DNA of 19,867 nucleotides from Candidatus Brocadiaceae bacterium. GTDB taxonomy: Bacteria > Planctomycetota > Brocadiia > SM23-32. The translations under genes were made by a program, and so were the position numbers. Below are positions 1 to 6,745 of this stretch, piece by piece. Numbering within the stretch: position 1 is the first letter of the stretch; every line of letters starts with the position of its first letter. Below the pieces are notes generated by a model. The model did not search any database, was not told the origin of the DNA, and worked only from the letters and a program-made list of their open reading frames with translations. The stretch covers positions 1 through 19,867 of the forward strand of contig JAUWZH010000010.1 of NCBI GenBank assembly GCA_030615435.1, in the 5' to 3' direction.

Positions 1-24
1 CCTGGGCCCGTGGAGGCAAATCGG

Positions 25-53
25 TTGCAAGGCCTTCCTGAGGGGCTTAGAAT
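25..53 (+). promoter_or_regulatory. Putative sigma-70 promoter for the E2 gene
   Basis: A -35-like TTGCAA (25-30) is followed after 17 bases by TAGAAT (48-53), about 50 bases upstream of the E2 start codon. The -10 matches five of six consensus bases and is the same hexamer as in the nusA promoter of this window. The -35 matches four of six. The first 104 bases hold no recognisable gene end, so E2 may be transcribed on its own rather than from an upstream E1 gene. This is a visual match only. Confidence 0.4.
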
Positions 54-104
54 AGGCGTTTCCGGACTTCCACTATCCGCAAGAACAGGCACGGAGATCA
101 GGAG

Positions 105-1256
105 ATGCTGCAAGAGGTGCTGTTGCCCCAGCTCGGGCAGACCATGGAAGAGGGCACGATAGAGAAGTGGCACAAGGTCGAAGGGGACAGCGTGCGCAGG
201 GGCGAAGTCCTCTACGAACTGACCACCGACAAGGCGACCCTTGAGGTGGAGTCGTTCTCGGAGGGGGTGCTCAAGAAGATCCTCGTCGCCGAGGGCGAAA
301 CGGTGCCGGTGAACGAGCTGATTGCCATAATCGGCGCTGAGGAAGATGAGCTGCCGGAGGACCTGGAGGGCTATCGGGCGCAGGTGACGGCCGCCGCGGG
401 GGGCGAAAAACAGGCGGCGCAGGAGCCCGTCGGGACAGCGCCGGCACCGGTTGACGCGGCCGCCCCAGCCGAGGCTGCCAGGGCGGCCCCTGCGGGCGGG
501 CGGGTGTTTGCCTCTCCCCGCGCGAAGAAGCTGGCGAAGGAGCAGAAGGTGCCCATAGCGGCGCTCAGGGGCTCCGGCCCGAACGGCCGGATCGTCGAGC
601 GGGACATCGTGCATCACCTGGAGGAGCTGTCCCGGATAAAGTACACGCCCGCAGCGCGGGAGGCTGCTTTCAGGGACGGCGTGAGCCTGCTGGAGGTGGC
701 GGCGCGCGAACCAGGCGCGCGCATCACCAGGGCCGACGTGGAGCGCGCGGGGGAGCGTGCGCGAGCTGCCGCCGTGAGGCCCGGCGAGCGGGTGGAGCTG
801 AGCGTCATGCGCCAGACCATCGCCAAGCGCATGGCCCAGGCCAAACAGACGGTGCCCCACTTCTACATCGTGGGGGAGGTGTTGATGCGGAAGGCTCTGG
901 AGCGGCGCGCAGAGCTGAACAGCTCCGGCGAGGTTCACATCACCATCACGGACCTCCTGGTGCGAGCCGCCGCGCTCGCCCTCAGGGAACACCCCCGGTT
1001 GAACGCGCGGTTTGAGGGAAACTCGATAGTCATCAACTCTGAGATCAACGTCGGCGTGGCGGTGGCGGTGGAAGAGGGGCTGTTCGTGCCCGTCATCAAG
1101 AACGCCGACGCCAAGGACCTGGCGCAGATCTCGGCGGAGCTCAAGTCCCTGGTGCAGACCGCGCGCGAGGGCAAGCTCAGGCCCGATCAATACGAGGGCG
1201 GCTCAATCACGATCAGCAACCTCGGCACCTCGGGGTGGACTACTTCATCCCGATAA
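105..1256 (+). CDS. pdhC: Dihydrolipoamide acyltransferase E2, main part (frameshifted)
   Basis: E2 core of a 2-oxoacid (probably pyruvate) dehydrogenase complex; it carries acyl groups on a lipoyl arm and transfers them to CoA. Residues 1-77 are a lipoyl domain with the lipoylation lysine at K43 in TDKAT. An Ala/Pro-rich linker follows, then a peripheral subunit-binding domain near 134-173 (FASPRAKKLA, GSGPNGRIVERD). A second, similar segment lies near 180-215 (YTPAAREAA, ITRADVERA). The catalytic domain starts near 230 with MRQTIAKRMAQAKQTVPHFY. The frame runs into a stop after ISNLGTSGWTTSSR, where the family reads NLGxFGVDxF, so the last 70 or so residues are encoded one frame over (1232-1450). 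Restoring one base after position 1230 gives a normal E2 of about 448 residues. GGAG at 93-96 is a plausible ribosome binding site. E1 and E3 genes are not in the window. The branched-chain or acetoin type cannot be excluded. Confidence 0.85.
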   Translation: MLQEVLLPQLGQTMEEGTIEKWHKVEGDSVRRGEVLYELTTDKATLEVESFSEGVLKKILVAEGETVPVNELIAIIGAEEDELPEDLEGYRAQVTAAAGGEKQAAQEPVGTAPAPVDAAAPAEAARAAPAGGRVFASPRAKKLAKEQKVPIAALRGSGPNGRIVERDIVHHLEELSRIKYTPAAREAAFRDGVSLLEVAAREPGARITRADVERAGERARAAAVRPGERVELSVMRQTIAKRMAQAKQTVPHFYIVGEVLMRKALERRAELNSSGEVHITITDLLVRAAALALREHPRLNARFEGNSIVINSEINVGVAVAVEEGLFVPVIKNADAKDLAQISAELKSLVQTAREGKLRPDQYEGGSITISNLGTSGWTTSSR

Positions 1257-1450
1257 TCAATCCCCCTGAGAGCTGCATTCTCGGCATAGGCAGGGTGGCG
1301 GAGCAGGTAGTGGTGGAGAACGCCGCGATGCGAATCGAGCCCGTGATGAAGGTGAGCCTGAGCGCGGACCACCGGATCACCGACGGGGCGGTAGCAGGGC
1401 AGTTCTACGCCACATTTCGTGGCATTCTGGAAGACCCCGCACAGCTTTAG
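1232..1450 (+). CDS. pdhC: E2 acyltransferase C-terminal fragment in the shifted frame
   Basis: This is the missing C-terminus of the gene starting at 105. It reads GVDYFIPIINPPESCILGIG and then SADHRITDGAVAGQF. The latter holds the catalytic DHRxxDG motif (His as general base) of all E2 acyltransferases. The first possible start in this frame is GTG at 1235, but it has no ribosome binding site, so it is not a separate gene. Without this part the upstream product would lack the active-site His and be inactive. The cause is a sequencing or assembly error, a recent inactivating deletion, or much less likely a programmed shift. No clear slippery heptamer is visible at the junction. Confidence 0.8.
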   Translation, partial: GVDYFIPIINPPESCILGIGRVAEQVVVENAAMRIEPVMKVSLSADHRITDGAVAGQFYATFRGILEDPAQL

Positions 1451-1453
1451 TGT

Positions 1454-1641
1454 CCTGAGGGCAGCGGCCTGCCGGCGCTCAGAGGACGACTTTCGTCAGC
1501 GAGTATTCGATGATCCCTTCGGCGCCGGCGCGCTTGAGCTCGGGAATGAGGTCGCGGGCCACCTTCTCGTCGAGGACGGTTTCCACGGCGTAGCCCGACC
1601 CCTCGGCAAGGGGACTCACCGTCGGCCTGCGCAGGGCGGGC
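1454..1641. repeat. Left direct repeat: copy of the hisG 3' end
   Basis: This segment aligns without gaps, at an offset of exactly 3200, to 4654-4841. From 1471 to 1641 I count 7 mismatches in 171 bases (positions 1472, 1502, 1512, 1577, 1581, 1600, 1608). Similarity fades between 1454 and 1470 and stops abruptly after 1641. Both copies lie in the same orientation and flank the nuclease genes, so the segment between them was probably inserted or duplicated in at the hisG 3' end. Confidence 0.9.
1479..1641 (-). pseudogene. hisG: 5'-truncated hisG remnant
   Basis: On the minus strand this encodes only the last 54 or so residues of long-form ATP phosphoribosyltransferase, from LRRPTVSPLAE to LTKVVL and stop. 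It differs from the intact HisG at three residues (E to G, I to V, P to S); the remaining mismatches in the coding part are silent. The catalytic domain is missing, as is any start signal, so it cannot work. The stop codon is kept and this copy sits directly next to the E2 gene. That suggests it is the original chromosomal 3' end left behind when new DNA entered, or the remaining end of a duplication. Confidence 0.8.
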
Positions 1642-1656
1642 GACCGGGAGGTCTCA

Positions 1657-2922
1657 GTGCGGAACATATTCGACCAGTACCAAAGCCCCGAGAATCGCGT
1701 GACCCATGCGCTTGTGTCTTGCCTGTCGGAGGACAGGAAGCTCCTTCGGCGCTTCATACAGTGGGTGCTCAAGAGTCGGCCGCCAACTGGAAGCCGCCTT
1801 CAGATCGTGGAGCAGCAACTGCCCGGAGAGTCTCCCGTCTCCGAAGGTGAGGCGGAGAGGCGAGGCCTTCCCGACGCCTGGATTCACGACGGGGGAAGCT
1901 GGGCCCTCATGGTCGAAAGCAAGGTCGGCTCGAGTGTGCGACTGCCCCAACTCCGTAGGCACCTGGCAACTGCGCAACGGCGAGGGTTCGAAGACATCAA
2001 CCTGCTGGTGCTCGCCGTCAAGCCACCGGCCAAGTTGCCCGAGCGTTGCCGGTACGTGCCCTGGTGCGAGGCCTACGCGTGGTTCCGCCGTCAATCCCGC
2101 GGTTCAGATTGGGCGGGGCGCATGGCCGATTACATGGAGGTCGCAGAGGCCAGAATGGTGGCGGACGAATACCTGAGAGAGGGGAAATTGACCATGTTCC
2201 CTGGCGTTCCATTCGATGAAGAGAATCCATACAACTATCTCGAAGCCAAGCGCGTCCTGCGCCTTGCGATGGAAGAGCTGCGCCAGCGCAAGGATTTCGT
2301 GGCGAAGCTGGGTGTAGACCCGAGGATCCCTGGGAGGTCGCCCATTGTGGGCCGGCAACTGTCCCGCGTATGGGACTACCTCTGTTTCAAGAAAACGGGC
2401 AGCGATGTGCCTGTCACGAAGGCCCCCCATCTGACTCTGACCATCCGCGCTGACAACGTCTTCGCCATGCTCACGCTGCCGAACAGAATGAAGTCCCTGT
2501 ATCGGCAGAATCTTCTGAGCCTCGGTAGTGACGGGATGTATCGGCTCTTTGAGGAGGTTGCGAGGCAGCTCAAGCAGGGCTTGAAAGGTGTAGCCGGTTC
2601 GGTTCCCTGGATGGAGGTCCTGCAACGCCGATACCCCACGCACCGAGCCATTCCGGTCGTGGATGCCCGGCTCCAGTTCGACTTGCGAACGGCTTTTGGC
2701 CAAGGAAACGAACAGGGCAAAAGCGTCCCGAAATGCCAGCCTCAGTGGCTGGATGCTGCAATCTCGACATTCACTAACAGGCGGTCCAACCTGCAACTTG
2801 GTGTGGGCGCACTTTTCCCCTACAAGCATTGCCGGGTTCTGAACACTCCGAAAGCACTCGATGCGTTCGTCGCATCCTGGATCGCCTGCAAACCGCTCCT
2901 GGATGTGGTCTTGGGAGCGTAG
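1657..2922 (+). CDS. PD-(D/E)XK nuclease superfamily protein
   Basis: A 421-residue protein of a nuclease-like family. The N-terminus (NIFDQY, PENRVTHAL) is of the kind that precedes a PD-(D/E)XK core in several stand-alone bacterial nucleases. The core is visible as D73 in GLPDAWI, then E87 and K89 in LMVESKV, with Q98 in the following helix. Residues from about 160 to 421 are not recognised and may hold a target-binding domain. The start is GTG at 1657, chosen because GGAGGT at 1647-1652 sits four bases upstream. That ribosome binding site begins just after the hisG repeat ends. No partner methylase or helicase is adjacent. A role in defence or restriction fits the setting, but substrate and cleavage activity are unknown. 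Confidence 0.75.
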   Translation: MRNIFDQYQSPENRVTHALVSCLSEDRKLLRRFIQWVLKSRPPTGSRLQIVEQQLPGESPVSEGEAERRGLPDAWIHDGGSWALMVESKVGSSVRLPQLRRHLATAQRRGFEDINLLVLAVKPPAKLPERCRYVPWCEAYAWFRRQSRGSDWAGRMADYMEVAEARMVADEYLREGKLTMFPGVPFDEENPYNYLEAKRVLRLAMEELRQRKDFVAKLGVDPRIPGRSPIVGRQLSRVWDYLCFKKTGSDVPVTKAPHLTLTIRADNVFAMLTLPNRMKSLYRQNLLSLGSDGMYRLFEEVARQLKQGLKGVAGSVPWMEVLQRRYPTHRAIPVVDARLQFDLRTAFGQGNEQGKSVPKCQPQWLDAAISTFTNRRSNLQLGVGALFPYKHCRVLNTPKALDAFVASWIACKPLLDVVLGA

Positions 2923-3021
2923 AGCATCAAGTGATCGACGGGAAGGGTCGAAGGCAGCGGAAGGGGCTCAAGATCCACGCCTTGTCAATCTGCCACCCCC
3001 GATGACCGCTGGCTGTTTCTT

Positions 3022-3483
3022 CTACGGTATCCTTACTCCCGCGCAGCCTGCCTTGGAGCTGGGAGGCTCGGGCCAATCATTCCACTTGTGCACCTTGTAA
3101 TCCTTCTTCCGCACATCTACAAGCCAGATTTCAAGTTCAGGGAACGCCTCACCAATTCGCTTCCATGCCTCACCGTAATGCCTGGCGCGCATGCTCAGCC
3201 CCCGGCCGAAACGTGCTGGCAAAGCCATCACACACCTCTGTGCACCGTCTTTCAACCTTGACACCGCCCGAAAGAAGATTTCAAAGAACTGCTTCGATCT
3301 AAGAGGAGGCACATCCTGGAACCCGATGCACTCTATTGCTACTGTGACACCGTCCTTCTCGGCAATGATGTCCGCCCCCGTTTCACCTTTCTTTCGCGGC
3401 GGGTTCTTCACCTTATATCCCTGCTCAGGCAATACCTCACGCAGCACCGAGTCCACTTGCCCTCCTGTGATCGACAACGCCAT
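3022..3483 (-). CDS. Small restriction-endonuclease-like protein, variant active site
   Basis: A 153-residue protein with the fold pattern of Mrr-like or Holliday-resolvase-like nucleases. GADIIAEKDGV (D38) is followed by a strand ending in AIECIGF (E51). In active members the second residue after the Glu is Lys; here it is Ile53, so the E-x-K element reads E-C-I. K64 in the following helix could substitute, or the protein may have lost cleavage activity. The rest (FFEIFFRAVSRL, WLVDVRKKDYKVHKW) looks like a compact alpha-beta core with no added domain. The start is ATG at 3483 with only a weak purine-rich site upstream. It lies downstream of the NucS-like gene on the same strand (gap 158 bases) and converges on the 1657-2922 gene. 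Confidence 0.6.
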   Translation of the reverse strand: MALSITGGQVDSVLREVLPEQGYKVKNPPRKKGETGADIIAEKDGVTVAIECIGFQDVPPLRSKQFFEIFFRAVSRLKDGAQRCVMALPARFGRGLSMRARHYGEAWKRIGEAFPELEIWLVDVRKKDYKVHKWNDWPEPPSSKAGCAGVRIP

Positions 3484-3641
3484 CTGCTTTCTCGCTGCAA
3501 ACGGGGAAGAACGCAGTTCAGCCCTTCAATGATGCCGGGCACCTTCTAAAGAGCAAGCAAATCCGTCCTTCTGCGCATCACCGAGTCGGTGCTGTGTTCC
3601 GAGGACCGTTGCCCCACGTTCTCAGGCTTTTCTCGAGGGTT

Positions 3642-4460
3642 TCAGGGACCATTGGTCGGCGATGCGTCTATGCTCGGCAAGTCTCGAACGGCGACGCTGA
3701 GCTCGTATGCCTTCAGGGAGACATGTGGTATGTCCGCCACGGCGTAGCGGACACGGTCAGAGATGTTTCTGGCAACGATGAACCCGCGCACCCTCTTGCC
3801 CTCTGCCAAATGCCGCTTCACCCATCCCATATAGCGCAGAAGTTGCCCAACGACCGCGTCGGGGCTGCGGCTTACCTTCAGCTCAACAACGACCAGGCCG
3901 CCATCGGCATCTTCCGCCAGCAAATCTATGCGTCCCACGGGCGTGTTGTACTCAACGCCGGTATTGCCGTATTCATCAACATACAGCTGCAGCCCTTCCT
4001 CCATGGTGTCGGGTCGTGCAGCGAGATAGTCGCGCAGCTGGTCTTCCGCAGTAAAAGCATAGCCGCGGGGTGCTTCCTCTTCTTCTGTTAGTCCTGTTTC
4101 TTGTTCTACTTCCTGTTCGTGACCAACCTCAGCCACGGTGAACGAACCATCCTCGCGCTGGATGATTGTCCACTGGCCGTGTCTTGCCTGATCGTAGACC
4201 TGGAGCTGGCCTCGTTCCGGGCGGAACAGGAAATCGTAACGTCCGTTGGCAGTACGAGGCTTCTGGTTCTGCGGATAGTGAATACGTGAAGAGTGGTTGA
4301 CCGTGCACATAATGATGTGGCAACTGATCGTATTCCGCTTTGTGCCTGGATATTGCCGGATGATCCAGTTTCGGACTGCCACGTTGGTGGTATCACTGCC
4401 GAGAGCCTCCATCGCCTCGCGTATCATCTGCCAGACAGGAGGACGAGATTGTTCGGACAT
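3642..4460 (-). CDS. N-terminal HTH-like domain fused to NucS/DUF91-type nuclease domain
   Basis: A 272-residue protein. Residues 8-100 (PPVWQMIREAMEAL, HYPQNQKPR, RHGQW) look like the winged-helix-like module often linked to restriction-type nucleases. An acidic linker follows at about 110-132. Residues 135-245 match the catalytic domain of NucS/EndoMS: E170, G-R-I-D with D179, VVELKVSR with E193 and K195, and GQLLRYMGW with Q206. In NucS this domain cuts DNA at mismatches, but the usual NucS N-terminal DNA-binding domain is replaced here. The start is ATG at 4460, with GGAGGA (plus 4469-4474) eight bases upstream. A restriction, anti-plasmid or mismatch-specific endonuclease is likely; the target is unknown. 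Confidence 0.75.
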   Translation of the reverse strand: MSEQSRPPVWQMIREAMEALGSDTTNVAVRNWIIRQYPGTKRNTISCHIIMCTVNHSSRIHYPQNQKPRTANGRYDFLFRPERGQLQVYDQARHGQWTIIQREDGSFTVAEVGHEQEVEQETGLTEEEEAPRGYAFTAEDQLRDYLAARPDTMEEGLQLYVDEYGNTGVEYNTPVGRIDLLAEDADGGLVVVELKVSRSPDAVVGQLLRYMGWVKRHLAEGKRVRGFIVARNISDRVRYAVADIPHVSLKAYELSVAVRDLPSIDASPTNGP

Positions 4461-4653
4461 GCCATCATTCCTCCATTAGTGTCCTTTCCAATTAATCTCT
4501 TTACTCATAGCGCACAAGTTGGGCAAAGCCACTATCCTGTTCGTTGGGCACTACAAGGCCGATATGAGGCCATTTGGCTACCGGGCGTCCGCAGACCGCG
4601 TCTTATTCAATCTCGGCAAATGTGAAGACCCCGTTAGGGACACCACATTAGCG

Positions 4654-4841
4654 CCTCAGGGCAGCAGCGCGGCGGCGCTCAGAGGACGACTTTCGTCAGC
4701 GGGTATTCGATAATCCCTTCGGCGCCGGCGCGCTTGAGCTCGGGAATGAGGTCGCGGGCCACCTTCTCGTCGAGGATGGTCTCCACGGCGTAGCCCGACT
4801 CCTCGGCGAGGGGACTCACCGTCGGCCTGCGCAGGGCGGGC
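4654..4841. repeat. Right direct repeat: 3' end of the intact hisG
   Basis: This partner of the repeat at 1454-1641 comprises the last ~54 codons of hisG, the stop, and about 25 bases beyond. Homology ends at 4841 going into hisG and fades below about 4660 going into the nuclease segment. Confidence 0.9.
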
Positions 4842-5551
4842 AGCAGGGCGAGGATCTCTTGAAGCCGCTCCGGGGGCGCGTTCATCTTCAGCCCGATCCT
4901 GCTCTGGGCGCGGATCACCCCTTCGAAGAGCATCGCGAGGTTCTCGATCCTGGTGCGTTTCGAGGGGTCCTCCCACGATTCACGGCAGGCGATGAGGCAG
5001 GTGGTGCTCTCCATGACGGTGTCCACGATGCGCAGGCGGTTTTCCTGGAGGCTCGCCCCGGTTTCCGTCAGTTCCACGATGGCGTCCACCAGCTCCGGCA
5101 CCTTGGTTTCGGTCGCGCCGTGGCTGAACTCTATCTCAGCCTTTATCCCATGCTTCGCGAGGAACTTACGTGTAACGTTGACCAGCTCGGTGCTTATGCG
5201 CTTGCCGTTCAGGTCCTCGACTTTCTGGATGGAAGAACCCTCGGCCACCGCGATGACCCAGCGCACCGACGCGAGCTGCTGCTTTGCATAGGCGAGCGAG
5301 GCGACAGTGTGGACGTCGCTCTCGTTTTCGGCCACCCAGTCCGCTCCCGTGAGGCCGGCGTCAACGATGCCCCTTTCCACGAAGCGGGGCATATCCTGGG
5401 GGCGGATCAGACGCAGGCTGAGTCCTTCGTCGTCCACAGCCGGGTAATAGGAACGCGGACTCACCTCCACCCGGTAGCCGGCCCTCCGCATCATTTCGAG
5501 CGTGGAGGCCTGCAAGCTTCCCTTCGGAATGCCGAGGTTTAGTTTCGTCAT
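4679..5551 (-). CDS. hisG: ATP phosphoribosyltransferase, long form
   Basis: First enzyme of histidine synthesis; it joins ATP and PRPP to give phosphoribosyl-ATP in the cytosol. The start is placed at ATG 5551 (MTKLNLGIPKGSLQ), giving 290 residues, because the further upstream start adds 12 unconserved residues. The family signature is visible: NLGIPKGSL at the N-terminus, GIVDAGLTGADWV, and the PRPP-binding region with ELTETGASLQENRL. The C-terminal extension (VSPLAEESGYAVETILDEK to the end) is the ACT-like histidine-feedback domain of long HisG, so a separate HisZ is not needed. No other his gene is in the window. The 3' end is part of the direct repeat, so the functional C-terminus may have been replaced when the nuclease island entered. 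Confidence 0.93.
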   Translation of the reverse strand: MTKLNLGIPKGSLQASTLEMMRRAGYRVEVSPRSYYPAVDDEGLSLRLIRPQDMPRFVERGIVDAGLTGADWVAENESDVHTVASLAYAKQQLASVRWVIAVAEGSSIQKVEDLNGKRISTELVNVTRKFLAKHGIKAEIEFSHGATETKVPELVDAIVELTETGASLQENRLRIVDTVMESTTCLIACRESWEDPSKRTRIENLAMLFEGVIRAQSRIGLKMNAPPERLQEILALLPALRRPTVSPLAEESGYAVETILDEKVARDLIPELKRAGAEGIIEYPLTKVVL

Positions 5552-5600
5552 TTTCTCACTTCTTCGAGCTATCGAATGCGCCGGCACAACCCGGAGCGCC

Positions 5601-5619
5601 CTGCCCGGCGGGCGGGCAG
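5601..5619 (-). terminator. GC hairpin after the nusA operon
   Basis: Arms CTGCCCG (5601-5607) and CGGGCAG (5613-5619) form a perfect 7-bp stem with a 5-base loop, between the stop of the endonuclease III-like gene (5636) and the hisG start. No U-tract follows on the minus strand, so intrinsic termination would be weak. It could also be a processing or stability element. Confidence 0.3.
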
Positions 5620-5635
5620 CCGCCGCTCTTGCTCC

Positions 5636-6304
5636 CTACGAGCCTCCTTCGGGGCATAAGGCATTGACGGGACAGTCTTTATGGCGCGGATTGTCCTGCC
5701 GGCAGAGGGTGCGGGCGTGGTCTACGAAGTAAAGAGCGACCCCCGGATAGAGCCCCGGCTCCCACAACCGCATCAGGGCCTTCTGGTTCTGGAGCGTGGC
5801 GCGGTCGTTCCTGATCAGGCCGAGGCGATAGCACATCCTGGCGGCCTCATCGCTGAGCGGCAGCAAGGCGCCCTGCAGGCTGAACAAGAGCACCTCGTCG
5901 GCGAGGTCCCTCGAGACCTCCTGGAGGCTTTGCAGGAAGGTGCGGGCCTGGGTTGGGGTAAGGTCGCTCAGGATGGCAAGCGAGACGGCGTTTCGGGTCT
6001 GGAAGAGGCTCCAGAGCACCTTCTCGATTCGCTCGGCGCTGGTGACGGCCCAGGGGGCTGTAGACATTGCGCCGGCGACTTCGGGCACCGGACTCACTCG
6101 CACCTCATTCCAGTCCACAAACGTCCGCTTCAGTTCCCTCAGGGCGCGTGTGCCCCGGCGCACGCTGGTGTAGCGCCACAGTATGCTCTGGACCATCTGA
6201 TCGAGGGGGGGACGAACCTTGCGCCGTTTGAGCTCTCCGTATCTTGACCTGGCCACAGACGCTATTGTCCTGGCTATTTTCTGACGCTTCTTCGCCCCTA
6301 GCAC
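5636..6304 (-). CDS. Divergent endonuclease III-like (HhH-GPD) protein
   Basis: A 222-residue relative of base-excision-repair endonuclease III. The fold signature is visible: DQMVQSILWRYTS near the N-terminus for the family's LxxxxLSxQT, then DEVLLFSL, then LSDEAARMCYRLGLI matching the catalytic-Asp region (D152), and a C-terminal iron-sulfur loop. Cluster ligands are C201-x6-H208-x2-C211-x5-C217, the family's spacing exactly but with His for the second Cys. The helix-hairpin-helix LPGVGxKTA is replaced by a segment around SRDLADE, so the glycosylase/lyase Lys is an Asp. Classical glycosylase activity is therefore doubtful; damage recognition or a structural DNA role is possible. It is last in the nusA-infB-ylxP-rbfA operon and overlaps rbfA by 7 bases if GTG 6304 is used. 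TTG 6313 is an alternative start but is one base from the nearest AGG. Confidence 0.7.
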   Translation of the reverse strand: MLGAKKRQKIARTIASVARSRYGELKRRKVRPPLDQMVQSILWRYTSVRRGTRALRELKRTFVDWNEVRVSPVPEVAGAMSTAPWAVTSAERIEKVLWSLFQTRNAVSLAILSDLTPTQARTFLQSLQEVSRDLADEVLLFSLQGALLPLSDEAARMCYRLGLIRNDRATLQNQKALMRLWEPGLYPGVALYFVDHARTLCRQDNPRHKDCPVNALCPEGGS

Positions 6305-6726
6305 TTTTGCCAAACCTGTGTATTATGGCAACGGATTACCGGCGCGCGCCCGCCGCAGCCACCGCAACCCTCAAGCCCACGGTCCTCTGCTCTCACCTTA
6401 TCTATCAACTGATTCATGCGCAGTGCTTCCAGCAGCGCCTTGTCCTCGATGAATTGCAGCACCGGGGTGTGCCGCAGCTTGATCCTATCGGCGACAAGGG
6501 CCTGAATGTGCCCGCGGGCGTGCGTCAGCGCATCGAGCGTCCTGCGCAATTCTTCCCCCGGGCCCCGCACGGTCGCGTAGACCTTGGCCGAGCGGTAGTC
6601 GCTGGCGACCTCCACCCGCGTGACGGTCACGAATCCCATCCTGGGATCACTGAGCTCATGCAGGATGATGCTGCTGATCTCGCGGCGCAGCAGCTCCGAG
6701 ATCTCCTTTTGTTTCCGCGTCGCCAC
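6298..6726 (-). CDS. rbfA: Ribosome-binding factor A
   Basis: A small KH-fold protein that helps mature the 30S subunit (16S rRNA 5' region) and matters for cold growth. Evidence: RKQKEISELLRREISSIIL at the N-terminus, LSDPRMGFVTVTRVEVASDY, a strand with AKVYATV, the AlxxARGHIQALVADRI helix and the end LRHTPVLQFIED. The C-terminus adds about 25 residues, including a Gly/Cys-rich GCGGCGG run not typical of RbfA. The start is taken as GTG 6726 because GGGGGA lies ten bases upstream; TTG 6735 would place that site only one base away. It follows ylxP by about 20 bases in the nusA operon, its usual neighbourhood. Confidence 0.9.
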   Translation of the reverse strand: MATRKQKEISELLRREISSIILHELSDPRMGFVTVTRVEVASDYRSAKVYATVRGPGEELRRTLDALTHARGHIQALVADRIKLRHTPVLQFIEDKALLEALRMNQLIDKVRAEDRGLEGCGGCGGRAPVIRCHNTQVWQKC

Positions 6727-6745
6727 GGCTGCCAAGTCCCCCGGC

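Larger units (their letters stand above)
1642..4653. mobile_element. Putative acquired nuclease island between hisG 3' repeats
   Basis: This is about 3.0 kb bounded exactly by the two direct copies of the hisG 3' end. It holds three genes for nuclease-like proteins, one on plus and two convergent on minus. Base composition is lower in GC than the surroundings: 26 of 60 bases in 4441-4500 and 32 of 60 in 3541-3600, against 51 of 60 in 16021-16080 of the flank. No integrase, transposase or terminal inverted repeat is visible. Integration by single-crossover homologous recombination of a circle carrying a hisG 3' end, or loss of a recombinase from an older element, would both give this structure. 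Element status is inference. Confidence 0.55.

Noticed and set aside
1..104. End of an upstream gene such as E1 beta
   Set aside because: One frame is open across the segment and another stops near 51, but neither resembles a known C-terminus.
3579..3591. CACCGAGTCGGTG, like the last hairpin of a Cas9 tracrRNA
   Set aside because: There is no cas gene, repeat array or anti-repeat nearby. A 13-base palindrome in the gap between two nuclease genes is more likely chance or a weak hairpin.
4619..4649. AATGTG/CACATT inverted repeat at the right end of the island
   Set aside because: The arms are short with bulges, there is no matching end at 1642, and no U-run; not enough to call a terminal repeat or terminator.
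4461..4653. Promoter for the NucS-like gene
   Set aside because: Only poor -35/-10 pairs such as TTGCCC with TAAAGA are present on minus; the region is AT-richer, but I cannot pick one.
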